A model generated the notes under the pieces. It saw only the letters and a list, made by a program, of their open reading frames with translations. It made no database searches and was not told the DNA's origin. The position numbers and the translations under genes are program-made. Source: Bacteroidota bacterium (lineage in GTDB: Bacteria; Bacteroidota; Bacteroidia; UKL13-3). Taken from it: 64,000 bases of DNA. Below, piece after piece: positions 16,151 through 25,787 of this stretch (positions are counted from its first letter, which is position 1; every line of letters starts with the position of its first letter). The DNA lies in NCBI GenBank assembly GCA_040388375.1, contig JAZKBU010000005.1, positions 217,173 to 281,172 of the forward strand. The letters run 5' to 3'.

Positions 16151-18751
16151 CTATTGTTTCATTATTTTTTTAGTAATTACTAAATCGCCAATGATGGTTT
16201 GTACTATATACAAACCGCTTTGCAATGTCTTTAATTCGCTCAGATCAATTTCTATATTATTGTTACCTACTGTAAAGGTTTTATTTAATTTTAGTTGCCC
16301 TGATAAATCATACACTTTAAGGGTACAATCACCTATCGTTTTGTTTGAATTTATTTTTATATAACAAGTTTCACTAAACGGATTGGGGTAAAATAGTATA
16401 TTGGTTAATGAAGGCGCATCAACACTTACTGTTTTAGAGTAGTGGTAAGCACCATCGTAATCCAATTGTTTTAACCTGTAATATATTTTGTTGCCAAAGC
16501 TGTTGGCATTACCAAGGTCGTTTAACGCATCAGTGTATTGGTAATTTTGAACACGCAATGAATTGCCTACTCCTTTTACAAAGTTTATTTTAGTAAATAA
16601 GCTGTTATCGAAAGAGCGCTCTATGTCAAAACCATTATTGTTTATTTCAGTAAGCGTACTCCACTGTAATAGTATTTTACTGTCAATATTTTCTGCATTG
16701 AAGCTAAGCCATTTTACAGGCAATGTAATAGAGGAAGCAGCAAAGCTTTTGGTATTGTATAAGCTAAAGGTAGAGTCGCCATTGTAATCGAAAATAGCAA
16801 TATGGTAAGTAGGAGTGCCCGCTATATTGTTATAAACAGGTAGCATACTGTTAGCAGTGCCATTATATACCACATAATTATTGGTGCCTACTTGCGTACC
16901 CAATCCAAAAGTATCTTTGGCTATGTATTTGGTTCCATTTACCGGTAATGCATTTACAGGCCCTGAGCTATTAGCTATAATTAATCGTTTAGTACCATTG
17001 CCTTTGGTAAAGCTGTTTATTCTAAAGTTAGCCGTGCTTGATGAAAAGTTTGCTAACACAATATTACTCGAAGCAATTTGTGGTGTAGCAATAAAACCAC
17101 TGCCAATCATAGCAAATGCCTGTGGCGCTGCATTAAGTAAAGTGTTTTTATGTTTTACTTTAATGGTATAAAACCCGGTAGGTAAATTAGTAGCATAAAT
17201 TTGTTCCACATTGTCCCTGTAATTATCGCCCGTAGTGGCTGCTGCGCTTGGGTTGTACGGATTTAGTATAAATGGCGTGTATATTTGATTGGTAGTATTA
17301 TTAATCAGCCTAAGGTCTAAATCGTTTACCAAACGCAATATACTATCGTTTAATGCAGGCGGGCGGACTAACGCAGTTGGGTCCGTCCAACTAATGGTTA
17401 TTTTAGTTGTGTCTGTATTGTTTATGTAGATAGGTAATTCAAATGAATCAGTATTGTTTAAACTGTATTCACGTATCATGTTTTTTGATGAATCGCTAAT
17501 CAGTTGTGCTGCTTTGGCTATGTTTAACAAACCCCATCCGCTTTCGTAATTGGGGCCTAACGTGGCTTTGCAATTATCAGCAGTATGAATAGCCAAACCT
17601 TTTAGCGTAGCCGCTTTCATCCATTTGTTATTGGTGTTATAATAATGTTGTTGTAAAAGATACAACGAACCACTTGCCGCAGCTGATGCACCTGAAGTAC
17701 CACCCAGACTTGTATAAGCAGAGTCGTGTGTACTGTTTGGTGTTACTGTTGTACCAGTTCCGGTTACTACATCCGGTTTTATACGGCCATCATCAGTTGG
17801 TCCCCAACTGCTATAACTATAAGTATTAATAGGAGCAGTAATAAACCCGTTGCTTTGTATGGGTACTGCACCTACCGAAAGTATATTTTTAGCCGTGCCG
17901 TATGTTACTACGCAATCATAAGGGCCAACGGTATCGCGGGTAGTATAGCTTAATGTCCATGCAGAGCCATTCCAGATATAATGTGGTGTGTTGGGTGCTA
18001 ACTTATTTCCACGGTCATTGCCAACCGCTTTTACTATTAAATAATACGGGTTGGTATAAGCAATGCTGTCCCATTGTTTGGTGGTATTATCATAAAAGCC
18101 AAACTGCCAGTCTTTGGTAGTGCTAATGGTGGTGTCGCCTAACCAATAAGTATTGGGGCCACTCACAAACCAAGCCGCCAAGTCACCATACGCATGGTTT
18201 GATAGCAGTAAACCATTTGCTGCCGCAGCCATTTCAGCTATATCGTTATCGTAAACCCAAGCCTTTAAATTACTTTGGTAAGCCATTCCTTTTGCATTGG
18301 CATCAACGCCACCGGCTACCAGTATGCCTGCTATATTGTTGGAGTGACCTAACAATATAGTATTGGTATCCATTTGAGTTACGCGTCCTATAAATTCTTT
18401 ATGAGTTGCCCTGATGGCTCCACCATCCCACATGCCTAATTTGTTTACACCTAAACCTGTTAAATTTAATCCTAAACCTCCAGCAGGCCAAACTTTATTT
18501 ACACTAAGGGTATTGGCTAAACCTATATTGGTACAGGTAGTTTTATAACTCGGAAATCCATTGTCAGCAAAACCACTGAACTGAATTTTGTCCTGATTAA
18601 GTGTAATTGGATTTTGTTTGAACAAAAATAAATTGCGGTATTGCGCTAAATTGTTTTGGTATTTTTTGTAGAGTAAAAGCACTGCATCAGGCTGCGCTAA
18701 CAGCCAAAGTGGTAGTAAGGTAATAACTACTATAAGCGCTTTTGGTTTCAT
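16151..18751 (-). CDS. T9SS-secreted subtilisin-like (S8) protease
   Basis: 866 residues from the ATG at 18751. An ATG at 18757 and a TTG at 18772 are in frame, but 18751 gives the cleanest signal peptide (MKPKALIVVITLLPLWLLAQ). The catalytic triad is visible: Asp in MWDGG (about 109), His in GHSNNIAG (about 136) and Ser in GGTSGAS (about 353). A beta-rich C-terminal region (PVKWLSFNAENID ... LQWSTLTEINNNGFDIERS) and a type A sorting domain (FYPNPFSETCYIKINS ... GLYIVQTIIG) follow. Expected to be on or outside the cell surface. The Asp box MWDGG in place of the usual DTG is the form seen in the S8 subgroup of Bacteroidota. Confidence 0.88.
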   Translation of the reverse strand: MKPKALIVVITLLPLWLLAQPDAVLLLYKKYQNNLAQYRNLFLFKQNPITLNQDKIQFSGFADNGFPSYKTTCTNIGLANTLSVNKVWPAGGLGLNLTGLGVNKLGMWDGGAIRATHKEFIGRVTQMDTNTILLGHSNNIAGILVAGGVDANAKGMAYQSNLKAWVYDNDIAEMAAAANGLLLSNHAYGDLAAWFVSGPNTYWLGDTTISTTKDWQFGFYDNTTKQWDSIAYTNPYYLIVKAVGNDRGNKLAPNTPHYIWNGSAWTLSYTTRDTVGPYDCVVTYGTAKNILSVGAVPIQSNGFITAPINTYSYSSWGPTDDGRIKPDVVTGTGTTVTPNSTHDSAYTSLGGTSGASAAASGSLYLLQQHYYNTNNKWMKAATLKGLAIHTADNCKATLGPNYESGWGLLNIAKAAQLISDSSKNMIREYSLNNTDSFELPIYINNTDTTKITISWTDPTALVRPPALNDSILRLVNDLDLRLINNTTNQIYTPFILNPYNPSAAATTGDNYRDNVEQIYATNLPTGFYTIKVKHKNTLLNAAPQAFAMIGSGFIATPQIASSNIVLANFSSSTANFRINSFTKGNGTKRLIIANSSGPVNALPVNGTKYIAKDTFGLGTQVGTNNYVVYNGTANSMLPVYNNIAGTPTYHIAIFDYNGDSTFSLYNTKSFAASSITLPVKWLSFNAENIDSKILLQWSTLTEINNNGFDIERSFDNSLFTKINFVKGVGNSLRVQNYQYTDALNDLGNANSFGNKIYYRLKQLDYDGAYHYSKTVSVDAPSLTNILFYPNPFSETCYIKINSNKTIGDCTLKVYDLSGQLKLNKTFTVGNNNIEIDLSELKTLQSGLYIVQTIIGDLVITKKIMKQ

Positions 18752-18755
18752 AATC

Positions 18756-18795
18756 ATTTTATAGTAAAACAAATATATTTATTTTACTATAAAAT
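18756..18795 (-). terminator. Inverted repeat overlapping the flavoprotein stop codon
   Basis: A 14-bp perfect inverted repeat (ATTTTATAGTAAAA with its complement) around a 12-base loop. It spans the stop codon of the 18787-19983 gene and ends only four bases before the subtilase ATG at 18751. It may end the upstream transcript or act as an operator for the subtilase. Without a T-run it is an imperfect terminator. Confidence 0.55.
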
Positions 18796-19983
18796 ACGGT
18801 TAAAGTATTGCGCCAAGTAATAACCCATACTAAAGTTGGCTTGCAGTAAATAACCTCCTGTTGGTGCATCCCAATCAAGCATTTCGCCCATGCAAAAAGT
18901 ATTGGGTATTTTGGTCAGCGCTAAGTTGGCATCAACTTCAGTTAAGGCTATACCACCAACGGTTGAAATGGCTTCGTCAATAGGAGCAGTACCTATAACA
19001 GTAAGCGGAAGATTTTTTATCTTATAAGCTAATATTTCTGCACTTAAAAATTCTTCTTTGGTTAATATAGCTTTTAACAAAGCTGCTTGTGTCGCATTGA
19101 TGTTTAAATCAAATTTCAGTATTTCGCTTATCGATTTTTGTTCATTGCCTAACTTCTTCTCAATAGCTACCTGATGTAATGTTGGTTTTAAATCAATGGA
19201 TAGATGAGCTTCGTTTTTTGAATTCAGTTGAGCTCTTATTTTATTGCTTAAAGCGTATATCGCTCCACCTTCTAGTCCTAATTTGGTAATAGCCAATTCA
19301 CCTTTTTTAGTTAAGCTGCCACAAGTGGCCGCAATGTTTTTTAAATATTGCCCTTCGTGCTCGTTGATAAAATCAGCAGGCCATGTTATTTCAAATGCAC
19401 AGTTTGATGCCTGAAAAGGAATGGTTTTAATGCCTTGGTTGACAAATAAGGAAAGCCATGTTCCGTCAGAACCTGTTTTAGCCCAACTGCTGCCTCCTAA
19501 TGCAAAAACAGTATAGTCGCTGCTTATATGTGTAGTTTCGGTTGGTGTTTTAAATACCAGTTCATCATTGTTCCAACCTAACCATTCATATTGTGTTTGA
19601 ATACTTACATTGTTTTGCTTTACCTGATTAACAATGGTGTTTAATACTTCAATGGGTTTTAAATCTTTTAATGGAAATACTCTTTTGCTGGAACCAATAA
19701 ATGTTTCAATACCTATTTGGTGTAACCAGTATTGTAAATCGTTATTGTTAAAAGTTTCAAAAAAAGGCTTTATAAATTTAACAGGTGTATACTTATTAAT
19801 AAACTCTTGCGGAACCTCAGAGTGTGTTATGTTTAAACCACCATCACCAGCCACTAAAAACTTACGGCCAACGGCAAAGTTTTTTTCATAAATAGTTACA
19901 TCAAAAACCTGTGTGTTTATTTGTGCGGCTAGCATTAAAGCCGATGGGCCTCCACCAATGATGGCAATTGTTTTTTTACTCAT
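18787..19983 (-). CDS. HI0933/BaiN-like FAD-dependent oxidoreductase
   Basis: 398 residues. The N-terminal FAD site is IAIIGGGPSALMLAAQI (residues 5-21), followed by YEKNFAVGRKFLVAGDGGLNITHSE, the signature of the HI0933 family of flavoproteins. The middle domain contains ALGGSSWAKTGSDG and the end FCMGEMLDWDAPTGGYLLQ, both family marks. The substrate is not known; relatives reduce or oxidise small molecules in the cytoplasm. It stands alone upstream of the subtilase. Confidence 0.88.
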   Translation of the reverse strand: MSKKTIAIIGGGPSALMLAAQINTQVFDVTIYEKNFAVGRKFLVAGDGGLNITHSEVPQEFINKYTPVKFIKPFFETFNNNDLQYWLHQIGIETFIGSSKRVFPLKDLKPIEVLNTIVNQVKQNNVSIQTQYEWLGWNNDELVFKTPTETTHISSDYTVFALGGSSWAKTGSDGTWLSLFVNQGIKTIPFQASNCAFEITWPADFINEHEGQYLKNIAATCGSLTKKGELAITKLGLEGGAIYALSNKIRAQLNSKNEAHLSIDLKPTLHQVAIEKKLGNEQKSISEILKFDLNINATQAALLKAILTKEEFLSAEILAYKIKNLPLTVIGTAPIDEAISTVGGIALTEVDANLALTKIPNTFCMGEMLDWDAPTGGYLLQANFSMGYYLAQYFNRIL

Positions 19984-20054
19984 GAATGTAAGCGCAAAAA
20001 TGCTTATTTAATGTTTTAAAACAACTGCATAATCATACTAAATAAATACCCGAA

Positions 20055-20096
20055 CAAAAAACAGGTCATTCTCCTATAAGAATGACCTGTTTTTAT
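20055..20096 (-). terminator. Rho-independent terminator, bidirectional
   Basis: AAAAACAGGTCATTCT pairs with AGAATGACCTGTTTTT around a short loop. It lies just beyond the stop of the nuclease gene and has T-runs on both strands. Confidence 0.88.
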
Positions 20097-20114
20097 TTTA
20101 ATGAATTGAATAAG

Positions 20115-21488
20115 TTAATTAGTTGGACCGTTGTCTACTGTTGCTTCTATCGTAGCTTGAATATTTGTAGGTAAGTTACTTAAAATATTGTAGCCGGTTG
20201 CTGCTTCAATAGCATCTACTGAAGTTCTGTAAGTTCCCCATGAGCTGCTCACTGTGTTTATATTAGGTGTGTTTACCGCAATTACACGTGTGCTGGTAGT
20301 TACACGGCTTACATCATTGGTGCCTTGTGTTAATACTACAATTACTTTCCATACATTGCTGGGAACAGTAATGTTTCCATTGTTAATGGTATTGAATGTG
20401 CCGTTTGAACCAGTACCACCAATTCCATAAGAACCCATAATAACATATACTTCATTGCCGGCATTAACCAATGTACGGGTATAGTTTTCTAGGTTAGCCC
20501 ATGTTTGTTGGTTATTATTAGGTGCCTGAGGTATCATATTAGTCATTAAAAAAGTAGCTGAATTATTGGCAACAGTTGAAGTTCTGTCTGCTGACGGGCA
20601 GTTATGACCTCTGTCAAAACCACTACCTGAATAGCTTGTACTGCCTACTTGGTACCAACCGGCAGGTAAGGTAGCATCGGCTCTAAAATCATCCTGACGA
20701 GCGGCTGAACCTAACCAGTTTGGCCCTACATACCAGCTAACCCAATTAGCGGTAGCTCTGGAGCGGTTGTATGAAAGAATAAATTGTGTTTTTTGCATTA
20801 AATAGTTGTTTTCGTTGCTTATTACATTGGTTGCACCACTTGGGTTACCCATAGCCATGTGGTCACCGTCAACACCTCCGCCAGTTCCTCCACCGCTATT
20901 GTCATTTATAACAAAATCATCAATATTGATACGGTTGGTACCACCTGAAATTTTTCTGATTTCGAAACGAACGTTACCTGTAACTGACATAGTAAAGGTG
21001 GCTGTTTGTAAAGTAGTGGCAGAAGTAGTAATGGTTGAACCTACTTTGCTGTATGAGGTTCCGCTGTTTGTAGACATCCATAACTCCCAGGTACTGTTTG
21101 CATCTGTTCCGTATTTGGCATGTTGAATAGTTACACTTGATGCACCAGTAGTGGCATTAAACTGCATAGTTAATTTACCTGTATTTCTAATGCGTACTGA
21201 TTTAGTTCCATTTTTAGGATCGCTGCTGGTGTTACCAATTAAGGCATCATCTAAATTCCAGCTACCAGAGCTAAGCGAAATAGCAGCAGCGGCATAGGCT
21301 GTTTTTGTTCCACTTTCAAAGTTTTCCGGAAAACCACTTGTAATGGCTAAAGTACTTGTACTGGATGGATTTTGTTTAGTGGTGTTTGGGGTATTGGCAA
21401 GTGTTGGACTGGTGTTTTCTTTTGAACATGCACTTAATACTAATAGTCCGATAATAGTAATAGCGAGGTACTGTTTAATTTGTTTCAT
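20115..21488 (-). CDS. DNA/RNA non-specific endonuclease lipoprotein
   Basis: 457 residues from the ATG at 21488; an ATG seven codons upstream is less likely because the signal peptide starts with MKQIKQYLAITIIGLLVLSAC (lipobox LSAC, Cys 20). After a Ser/Thr-rich linker, residues about 40-195 form a carbohydrate-binding-like beta domain (FPENFESGTKTAYAAAAISL ... INIDDFVIND). The rest is a NUC-type nuclease with the beta-beta-alpha-metal motif DRGHNCPSADR and MTNMIPQAPNNNQQTW, where Asn binds the Mg ion. Likely anchored in the outer membrane and used for extracellular nucleic-acid digestion. Terminator downstream. Confidence 0.9.
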   Translation of the reverse strand: MKQIKQYLAITIIGLLVLSACSKENTSPTLANTPNTTKQNPSSTSTLAITSGFPENFESGTKTAYAAAAISLSSGSWNLDDALIGNTSSDPKNGTKSVRIRNTGKLTMQFNATTGASSVTIQHAKYGTDANSTWELWMSTNSGTSYSKVGSTITTSATTLQTATFTMSVTGNVRFEIRKISGGTNRINIDDFVINDNSGGGTGGGVDGDHMAMGNPSGATNVISNENNYLMQKTQFILSYNRSRATANWVSWYVGPNWLGSAARQDDFRADATLPAGWYQVGSTSYSGSGFDRGHNCPSADRTSTVANNSATFLMTNMIPQAPNNNQQTWANLENYTRTLVNAGNEVYVIMGSYGIGGTGSNGTFNTINNGNITVPSNVWKVIVVLTQGTNDVSRVTTSTRVIAVNTPNINTVSSSWGTYRTSVDAIEAATGYNILSNLPTNIQATIEATVDNGPTN

Positions 21489-21592
21489 GATTATATGGTT
21501 AAATATCATGCAAATTATCAGCCTTGAAGTTATTTAATTAACAAGCATTTATTAAGAATCAATTATCAAATGGTAGCTCTACTATTAATTGT

Positions 21593-22783
21593 TTACTCTT
21601 CAAAAAAAGCAATGTTTCCACCCACCCAATCAAAGTCTTTATTGTAACGTACACCAATCATTTTACCTCTGCTCATACGTCCTAAGTTGGTAGCTAATGT
21701 TGGCCGTTCATCGCCATCGGGCCAAAGGTACATCATGCGTATTTCGCATTTAACACCTCCTACAGGCGATTGAATGGCTGCTGCATAATTTACTTTTTCC
21801 TGTAAAATCCAATTCTCCGGGTCTTTTATGTTCTCCATGTCTGCTGGTTTTACATCTATAATAACCCCCATTCCACTAAAGCTGAACAGGGGTTTTAAAA
21901 CATAGTTTTCCAAATCTGTTGGAATGCTTTTTAGCTCATGTAGAAAATAGGTATTGGGTACAAATTTGTTTCTTAAAAAAGGCATGGTGTATTTGCTGAT
22001 TCTATAAAACCAATGTGGATGCGTAATCCATTCTACATCTAAATCATCTTGTAAATTAATGCTGTATGTAAAATCAGGATTGGCTGCTAAGTCATCAAAA
22101 ATTAAACGGTTGTATATGCGTTTTACTGCTATTTCTTTTCCTTCTTTCTGGTAAAAAACTTTGTTGCCTTTTTGTATTAACTCGCTTAAGCAAACTATTG
22201 GTATGCCTAAGTTGGCTACAGTCGCATAAAAATCAATCCTCGTTTTTTGCTCATGGGGTTTCAGGTCCATGAGTATAACCTGTTCAGGATTGCAATTGCC
22301 AATAATGGTTTTACGCAACAAGGCTAAATAAGAATGGTGGTTTAAGCCGCTGCTGTAATGCGAAAAGTTATCGGGACAGTAAAACCACTTTTTGTATTCA
22401 AGGCCAATAATATCTTCCCAGGCATACAAGCTGGGAAAGCCTTGCAGCTCTATGAGTTTAGGTATAAAATTTCCTTGTTCATCTTGGCAAATACCAAAAT
22501 CAATACAAATAAAATGAGGGTGTTTGCCTTCATTTTGCATGCGTAAATTTTTGGGTATGGCTTTTTCTGTTATTTCTTTAAAGTTGGGTTTAACTATTAC
22601 ATCTACTATTTGCTCGCAGGCTGAAACCAATTTTTGCTTTAAGTTTTTGTCAACAAACATCGGTGTTTCGGCTATTCTAAACACTACATCCTGTTGGTAT
22701 AAATTATTTAAATGCTGCACAAAACTTTCGTAATGTGCCTGCTTAAATGTTTCGTTATACTTTTTGCGAATAGCGGCTATCAT
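21593..22783 (-). CDS. ATP-grasp-like protein of the amidoligase operon
   Basis: 396 residues. Recognised as ATP-grasp-like by the block VLKPLFSFSGMGVIIDV (nucleotide-binding loop), followed by WILQEKVNY and CEIRMMYLWPDG, then GRMSRGKMIGVRYN with possible Mg ligands. The N-terminal half (QNEGKHPHFICIDFGICQDEQG) is not recognised. It is the last gene of a five-gene minus-strand operon and overlaps the glutamine amidotransferase by four bases (22780-22783). In that company it is expected to form an amide or peptide bond, but the substrates are unknown. Confidence 0.65.
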   Translation of the reverse strand: MIAAIRKKYNETFKQAHYESFVQHLNNLYQQDVVFRIAETPMFVDKNLKQKLVSACEQIVDVIVKPNFKEITEKAIPKNLRMQNEGKHPHFICIDFGICQDEQGNFIPKLIELQGFPSLYAWEDIIGLEYKKWFYCPDNFSHYSSGLNHHSYLALLRKTIIGNCNPEQVILMDLKPHEQKTRIDFYATVANLGIPIVCLSELIQKGNKVFYQKEGKEIAVKRIYNRLIFDDLAANPDFTYSINLQDDLDVEWITHPHWFYRISKYTMPFLRNKFVPNTYFLHELKSIPTDLENYVLKPLFSFSGMGVIIDVKPADMENIKDPENWILQEKVNYAAAIQSPVGGVKCEIRMMYLWPDGDERPTLATNLGRMSRGKMIGVRYNKDFDWVGGNIAFFEE

Positions 22784-23604
22784 GCACTTACTTGTTTTTG
22801 TTGAACAGATAACAAAGCATTGTCTAAAAACTGTGGAATAATAAGGCTTTGGGTAAGCATAATTTTATCTTCATCATGCAGGGTTGCTATCATGGTATTG
22901 TATTTTTCTATACCATGGTTTTCTATGACCAATTGTTTTTTCTCTTCGCTTTGCCAATAATGTAACATGCCTTCAGCATCGGCTTCCGGATGAAATTGTG
23001 TGCCTACCATTTCCGGACTGAAACGAATAGCCATCAATGCTCTTTCTAACGATACATGTGGGCGCAGTTTTTCTAAGGCTAAAATCTGTGCACCCATTTT
23101 TTCTATTTTGCTATCATTAGGTGCTATAACCTGCCATTTACGTGAATCAACTATGTAAAAAGGGCGTGGCAGGTTTTTAAAAATTAAGTCGCCTAAACCT
23201 TCATCGGTTGAGAAAACAGGGTAAGTGCCAAACGATTCGCTTTTACGTAAACATACATCGCCTAAATTAAAATGATGGCACATCACCTGAAACGAATGGC
23301 AAATGAAAAAGATGTGTTTTTTATCGGTTGCTGTTTTATTGTGCTTCATTACATCTTTTACAAACTTTATATAGTTCTTTTCCCAGCCTTCATTATCTAC
23401 AGGGCTTCCGGGGCCACCACTGGAAATATAAATATCATAATCTAAAGTAGGTTTCTCTTGTTTACCTCTTATATCAAATACTGTTTTTTGTATGGCTACG
23501 CGATGATTGGCAGCATAGTTATCCAGTATCTGGTGTATGTTTCTCATGCCTTGGTTTTCTGTACCGTTGTACATATCAAGGATGGCTATTTTAATATTTT
23601 GCAT
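22780..23604 (-). CDS. Class I glutamine amidotransferase-like protein
   Basis: 274 residues. GATase class I features: SSGGPGSPVDNEGW (oxyanion region), the nucleophile Cys in FFICHSFQ, and His-Glu in GTQFHPEAD. It lacks a fused synthase domain, so it either supplies ammonia to, or hydrolyses a gamma-glutamyl bond made by, the ligases beside it. It starts 11 bp after the stop of the GCS2-like gene and overlaps the following gene by four bases, showing tight co-expression. Confidence 0.85.
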   Translation of the reverse strand: MQNIKIAILDMYNGTENQGMRNIHQILDNYAANHRVAIQKTVFDIRGKQEKPTLDYDIYISSGGPGSPVDNEGWEKNYIKFVKDVMKHNKTATDKKHIFFICHSFQVMCHHFNLGDVCLRKSESFGTYPVFSTDEGLGDLIFKNLPRPFYIVDSRKWQVIAPNDSKIEKMGAQILALEKLRPHVSLERALMAIRFSPEMVGTQFHPEADAEGMLHYWQSEEKKQLVIENHGIEKYNTMIATLHDEDKIMLTQSLIIPQFLDNALLSVQQKQVSA

Positions 23605-23615
23605 ATGTTTATTTT

Positions 23616-24728
23616 TTATACGTTTGTTCCTATTAATGTTTGTGTGCTTATAAAATCAACCACATCTTTTAAATTATTGGTTTGTTGGAATACTGCCAAC
23701 TGCCTGTCGGCACCGGTGCCTCGCTCTAACATTTTTTGTACATAATCTATTTCATTCCTACTGCCTAGTTCATCTACCACATCGTCAATAAAATCCAACA
23801 GTTCATATATTAACGATTTGGTATCTACTTCACATTCCTTTCCAAAATCTACCATTTTTCCATCAATGCCATAACGCGATGCACGCCATTTGTTTTCGTT
23901 TAACAAGGCTCTTTTGTAAATAATAAAGTTTAAGTTTTGACTGCGCAGTTTGTATAGCTTGGCACATAAAGCCTGAAATATGGCGGTTATGGCTAAGGTT
24001 TCATCTAACAGCATGGGTATATCACAAACCCTGAACTCTACTGTATCAAAAAACGGATGCACACGTAAGTCCCACCATATTTTTTTAGCATTGTCAATAC
24101 AATTGGTTTTAACCAAAAGCCTCACATAATTATCGTACTCTTCAATGGTTTCAAAAAAATCAGGAATACCGGTACGTGGAAACTTATCAAATACTTTGGT
24201 GCGAAATGATTTAAAACCCGTATTGCGTCCTTCCCAAAAAGGGGAGTTGGTAGAAAGGGCATATACATGCGGTAAAAAATAACGTACCGAGTTGGCTATA
24301 TGAATGGCCATTTCGCGGCTTTCCATACCCACGTGTACATGTAAACCAAAAATTAAATTAGAGCGGGCAGCATCTTGTAATTCATTTACTATTTCGTTGT
24401 ATCGAGGGTGTTCGGTAATGAGTTGTTGCTCCCATTTACTAAACGGATGGGTACCACTTGCACCAATACGTAAACCTAAATCGCCTGCCACGTTATGAAT
24501 GGTTTTACGTAAATTGGCTAAATCAATACGGGCTTCGCTCATGTTACGGCAAATACCTGTTCCAACCTCTACCACGGCTTGATGCATTTCTGCTTTTACC
24601 TGGTCGTCAGTTAATATTTTAGCTGCAGCTTCTACTATTTTCTGGTCATGCGATTTGAGCTCCCGGGTAACGGGGTCAATAACCATGTATTCTTCTTCAA
24701 TGCCTACTGTAAATTTACTTAAATTCAT
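23616..24728 (-). CDS. YbdK-like carboxylate-amine ligase (GCS2 family)
   Basis: 370 residues, close to full length for the GCS2/YbdK family. Visible marks are FTVGIEEEYMVIDPVTREL at the N terminus (metal-binding Glu cluster), FGLHVHVGMESREMAI and WWDLRVHPFFDTVEFRVCDIP. Family members use ATP to link a carboxylate to an amine, as in gamma-glutamylcysteine. In E. coli YbdK this activity is weak, and the true substrate is unknown. The start follows the ATP-grasp gene stop by 18 bp. Third gene of the operon. Confidence 0.9.
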   Translation of the reverse strand: MNLSKFTVGIEEEYMVIDPVTRELKSHDQKIVEAAAKILTDDQVKAEMHQAVVEVGTGICRNMSEARIDLANLRKTIHNVAGDLGLRIGASGTHPFSKWEQQLITEHPRYNEIVNELQDAARSNLIFGLHVHVGMESREMAIHIANSVRYFLPHVYALSTNSPFWEGRNTGFKSFRTKVFDKFPRTGIPDFFETIEEYDNYVRLLVKTNCIDNAKKIWWDLRVHPFFDTVEFRVCDIPMLLDETLAITAIFQALCAKLYKLRSQNLNFIIYKRALLNENKWRASRYGIDGKMVDFGKECEVDTKSLIYELLDFIDDVVDELGSRNEIDYVQKMLERGTGADRQLAVFQQTNNLKDVVDFISTQTLIGTNV

Positions 24729-24746
24729 CGTTCATCCACTTATAGT

Positions 24747-25751
24747 TTATACTTGTTTGGCTGACTTAGCTACTTTTTTAGCTGTGGTTTTTTTAGCAGG
24801 TGTTTTGCTTTTGCCTACAGCCTGGCTAATAAAATTACCCCACGATAAATTATCCTGATTGGTATTTTGTGCTTTGGCTCTTTCTATCGCATAATCGGCC
24901 ATAGTGTTTACTACCCAATCAAAATTTTCCTGCCCCACACTTTCAACCGATGAGTCAGGAGCAGGGTTACAAAAATCAATAGCATAAGGAATTCCATCAC
25001 GCACAGCAAACTCAACGGTGTTAAAGTCGTAACCTAAACCTTGGTTTAAACGCAGCGTATAATCTGTAATGGTTTCTAATGTTTTAGGATCAGCCGTTTC
25101 CCATTCCGCCTGATAACGCAAGTGGTGTGGATTGCGTGGTTCGTACTTCATTATTTTTACATGCTTACCGCCTACGCAGTAACAACGGTAGTATTCAGTA
25201 AATATAATTTCTTCTTGCAGCAACATAACCAACTGACCTGTTTCCTGATGCTTTTCAAAAAACTCGTTGGCATCATGTACTTTATAAACACTTTTCCAGC
25301 CGCCACCATCGTGGGGTTTCATGTATGCCGGAAAACCAATATGTGCAAACATGGCTTCCCAATCCAATGGCATAATCATATTGCGAAACGAATTTTCGTT
25401 GGTATCATCTGGCCTTTCATTGGAAGGCAATAAAAAAGTTTTAGGAACCGGAACACCTAATTTTACAGCTAAGCAATTGTTAAAAAACTTTTCATCGGCA
25501 CTCCACCAAAATGGGTTATTGATAATGGCTGTGCCCATTAAAGCCGCATTTTTTAAGTAAGCCCTGTAAAAAGGTACATCCTGACTAATACGATCAACAA
25601 TAACTGCATAACCGCTATCCGAAGCTTGTTCCAGTTTATCGAGTTTTACAAACTCAGCTACCATGTCTTTTTCACCACGGCTATTAATGGCATCAATAAA
25701 TGCTTGCGGAAACGAATTTTCCTGTCCGAATAAAATACCAATTTTTTTCAT
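24747..25751 (-). CDS. RimK/Ddl-like ATP-grasp ligase
   Basis: 334 residues. ATP-grasp domain with FPAYMKPHDGGGWKSVYKV (lysine of the nucleotide loop and glycine-rich loop), LLQEEIIFTEYYRCYCVGG and the metal-binding end FNTVEFAVRDGIPYAIDFCNPAPD. The C-terminal tail (about 310-334) is an Ala/Lys/Thr-rich basic extension (KTPAKKTTAKKVAKSAK) that resembles histone-H1-like tails and is unusual for an ATP-grasp enzyme; it may bind nucleic acid or a polyanionic product. Second gene of the operon. Confidence 0.85.
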   Translation of the reverse strand: MKKIGILFGQENSFPQAFIDAINSRGEKDMVAEFVKLDKLEQASDSGYAVIVDRISQDVPFYRAYLKNAALMGTAIINNPFWWSADEKFFNNCLAVKLGVPVPKTFLLPSNERPDDTNENSFRNMIMPLDWEAMFAHIGFPAYMKPHDGGGWKSVYKVHDANEFFEKHQETGQLVMLLQEEIIFTEYYRCYCVGGKHVKIMKYEPRNPHHLRYQAEWETADPKTLETITDYTLRLNQGLGYDFNTVEFAVRDGIPYAIDFCNPAPDSSVESVGQENFDWVVNTMADYAIERAKAQNTNQDNLSWGNFISQAVGKSKTPAKKTTAKKVAKSAKQV

Positions 25752-25787
25752 GGCTTTTAGTGTTTATCGTTAGTAATGTTTTATGAA

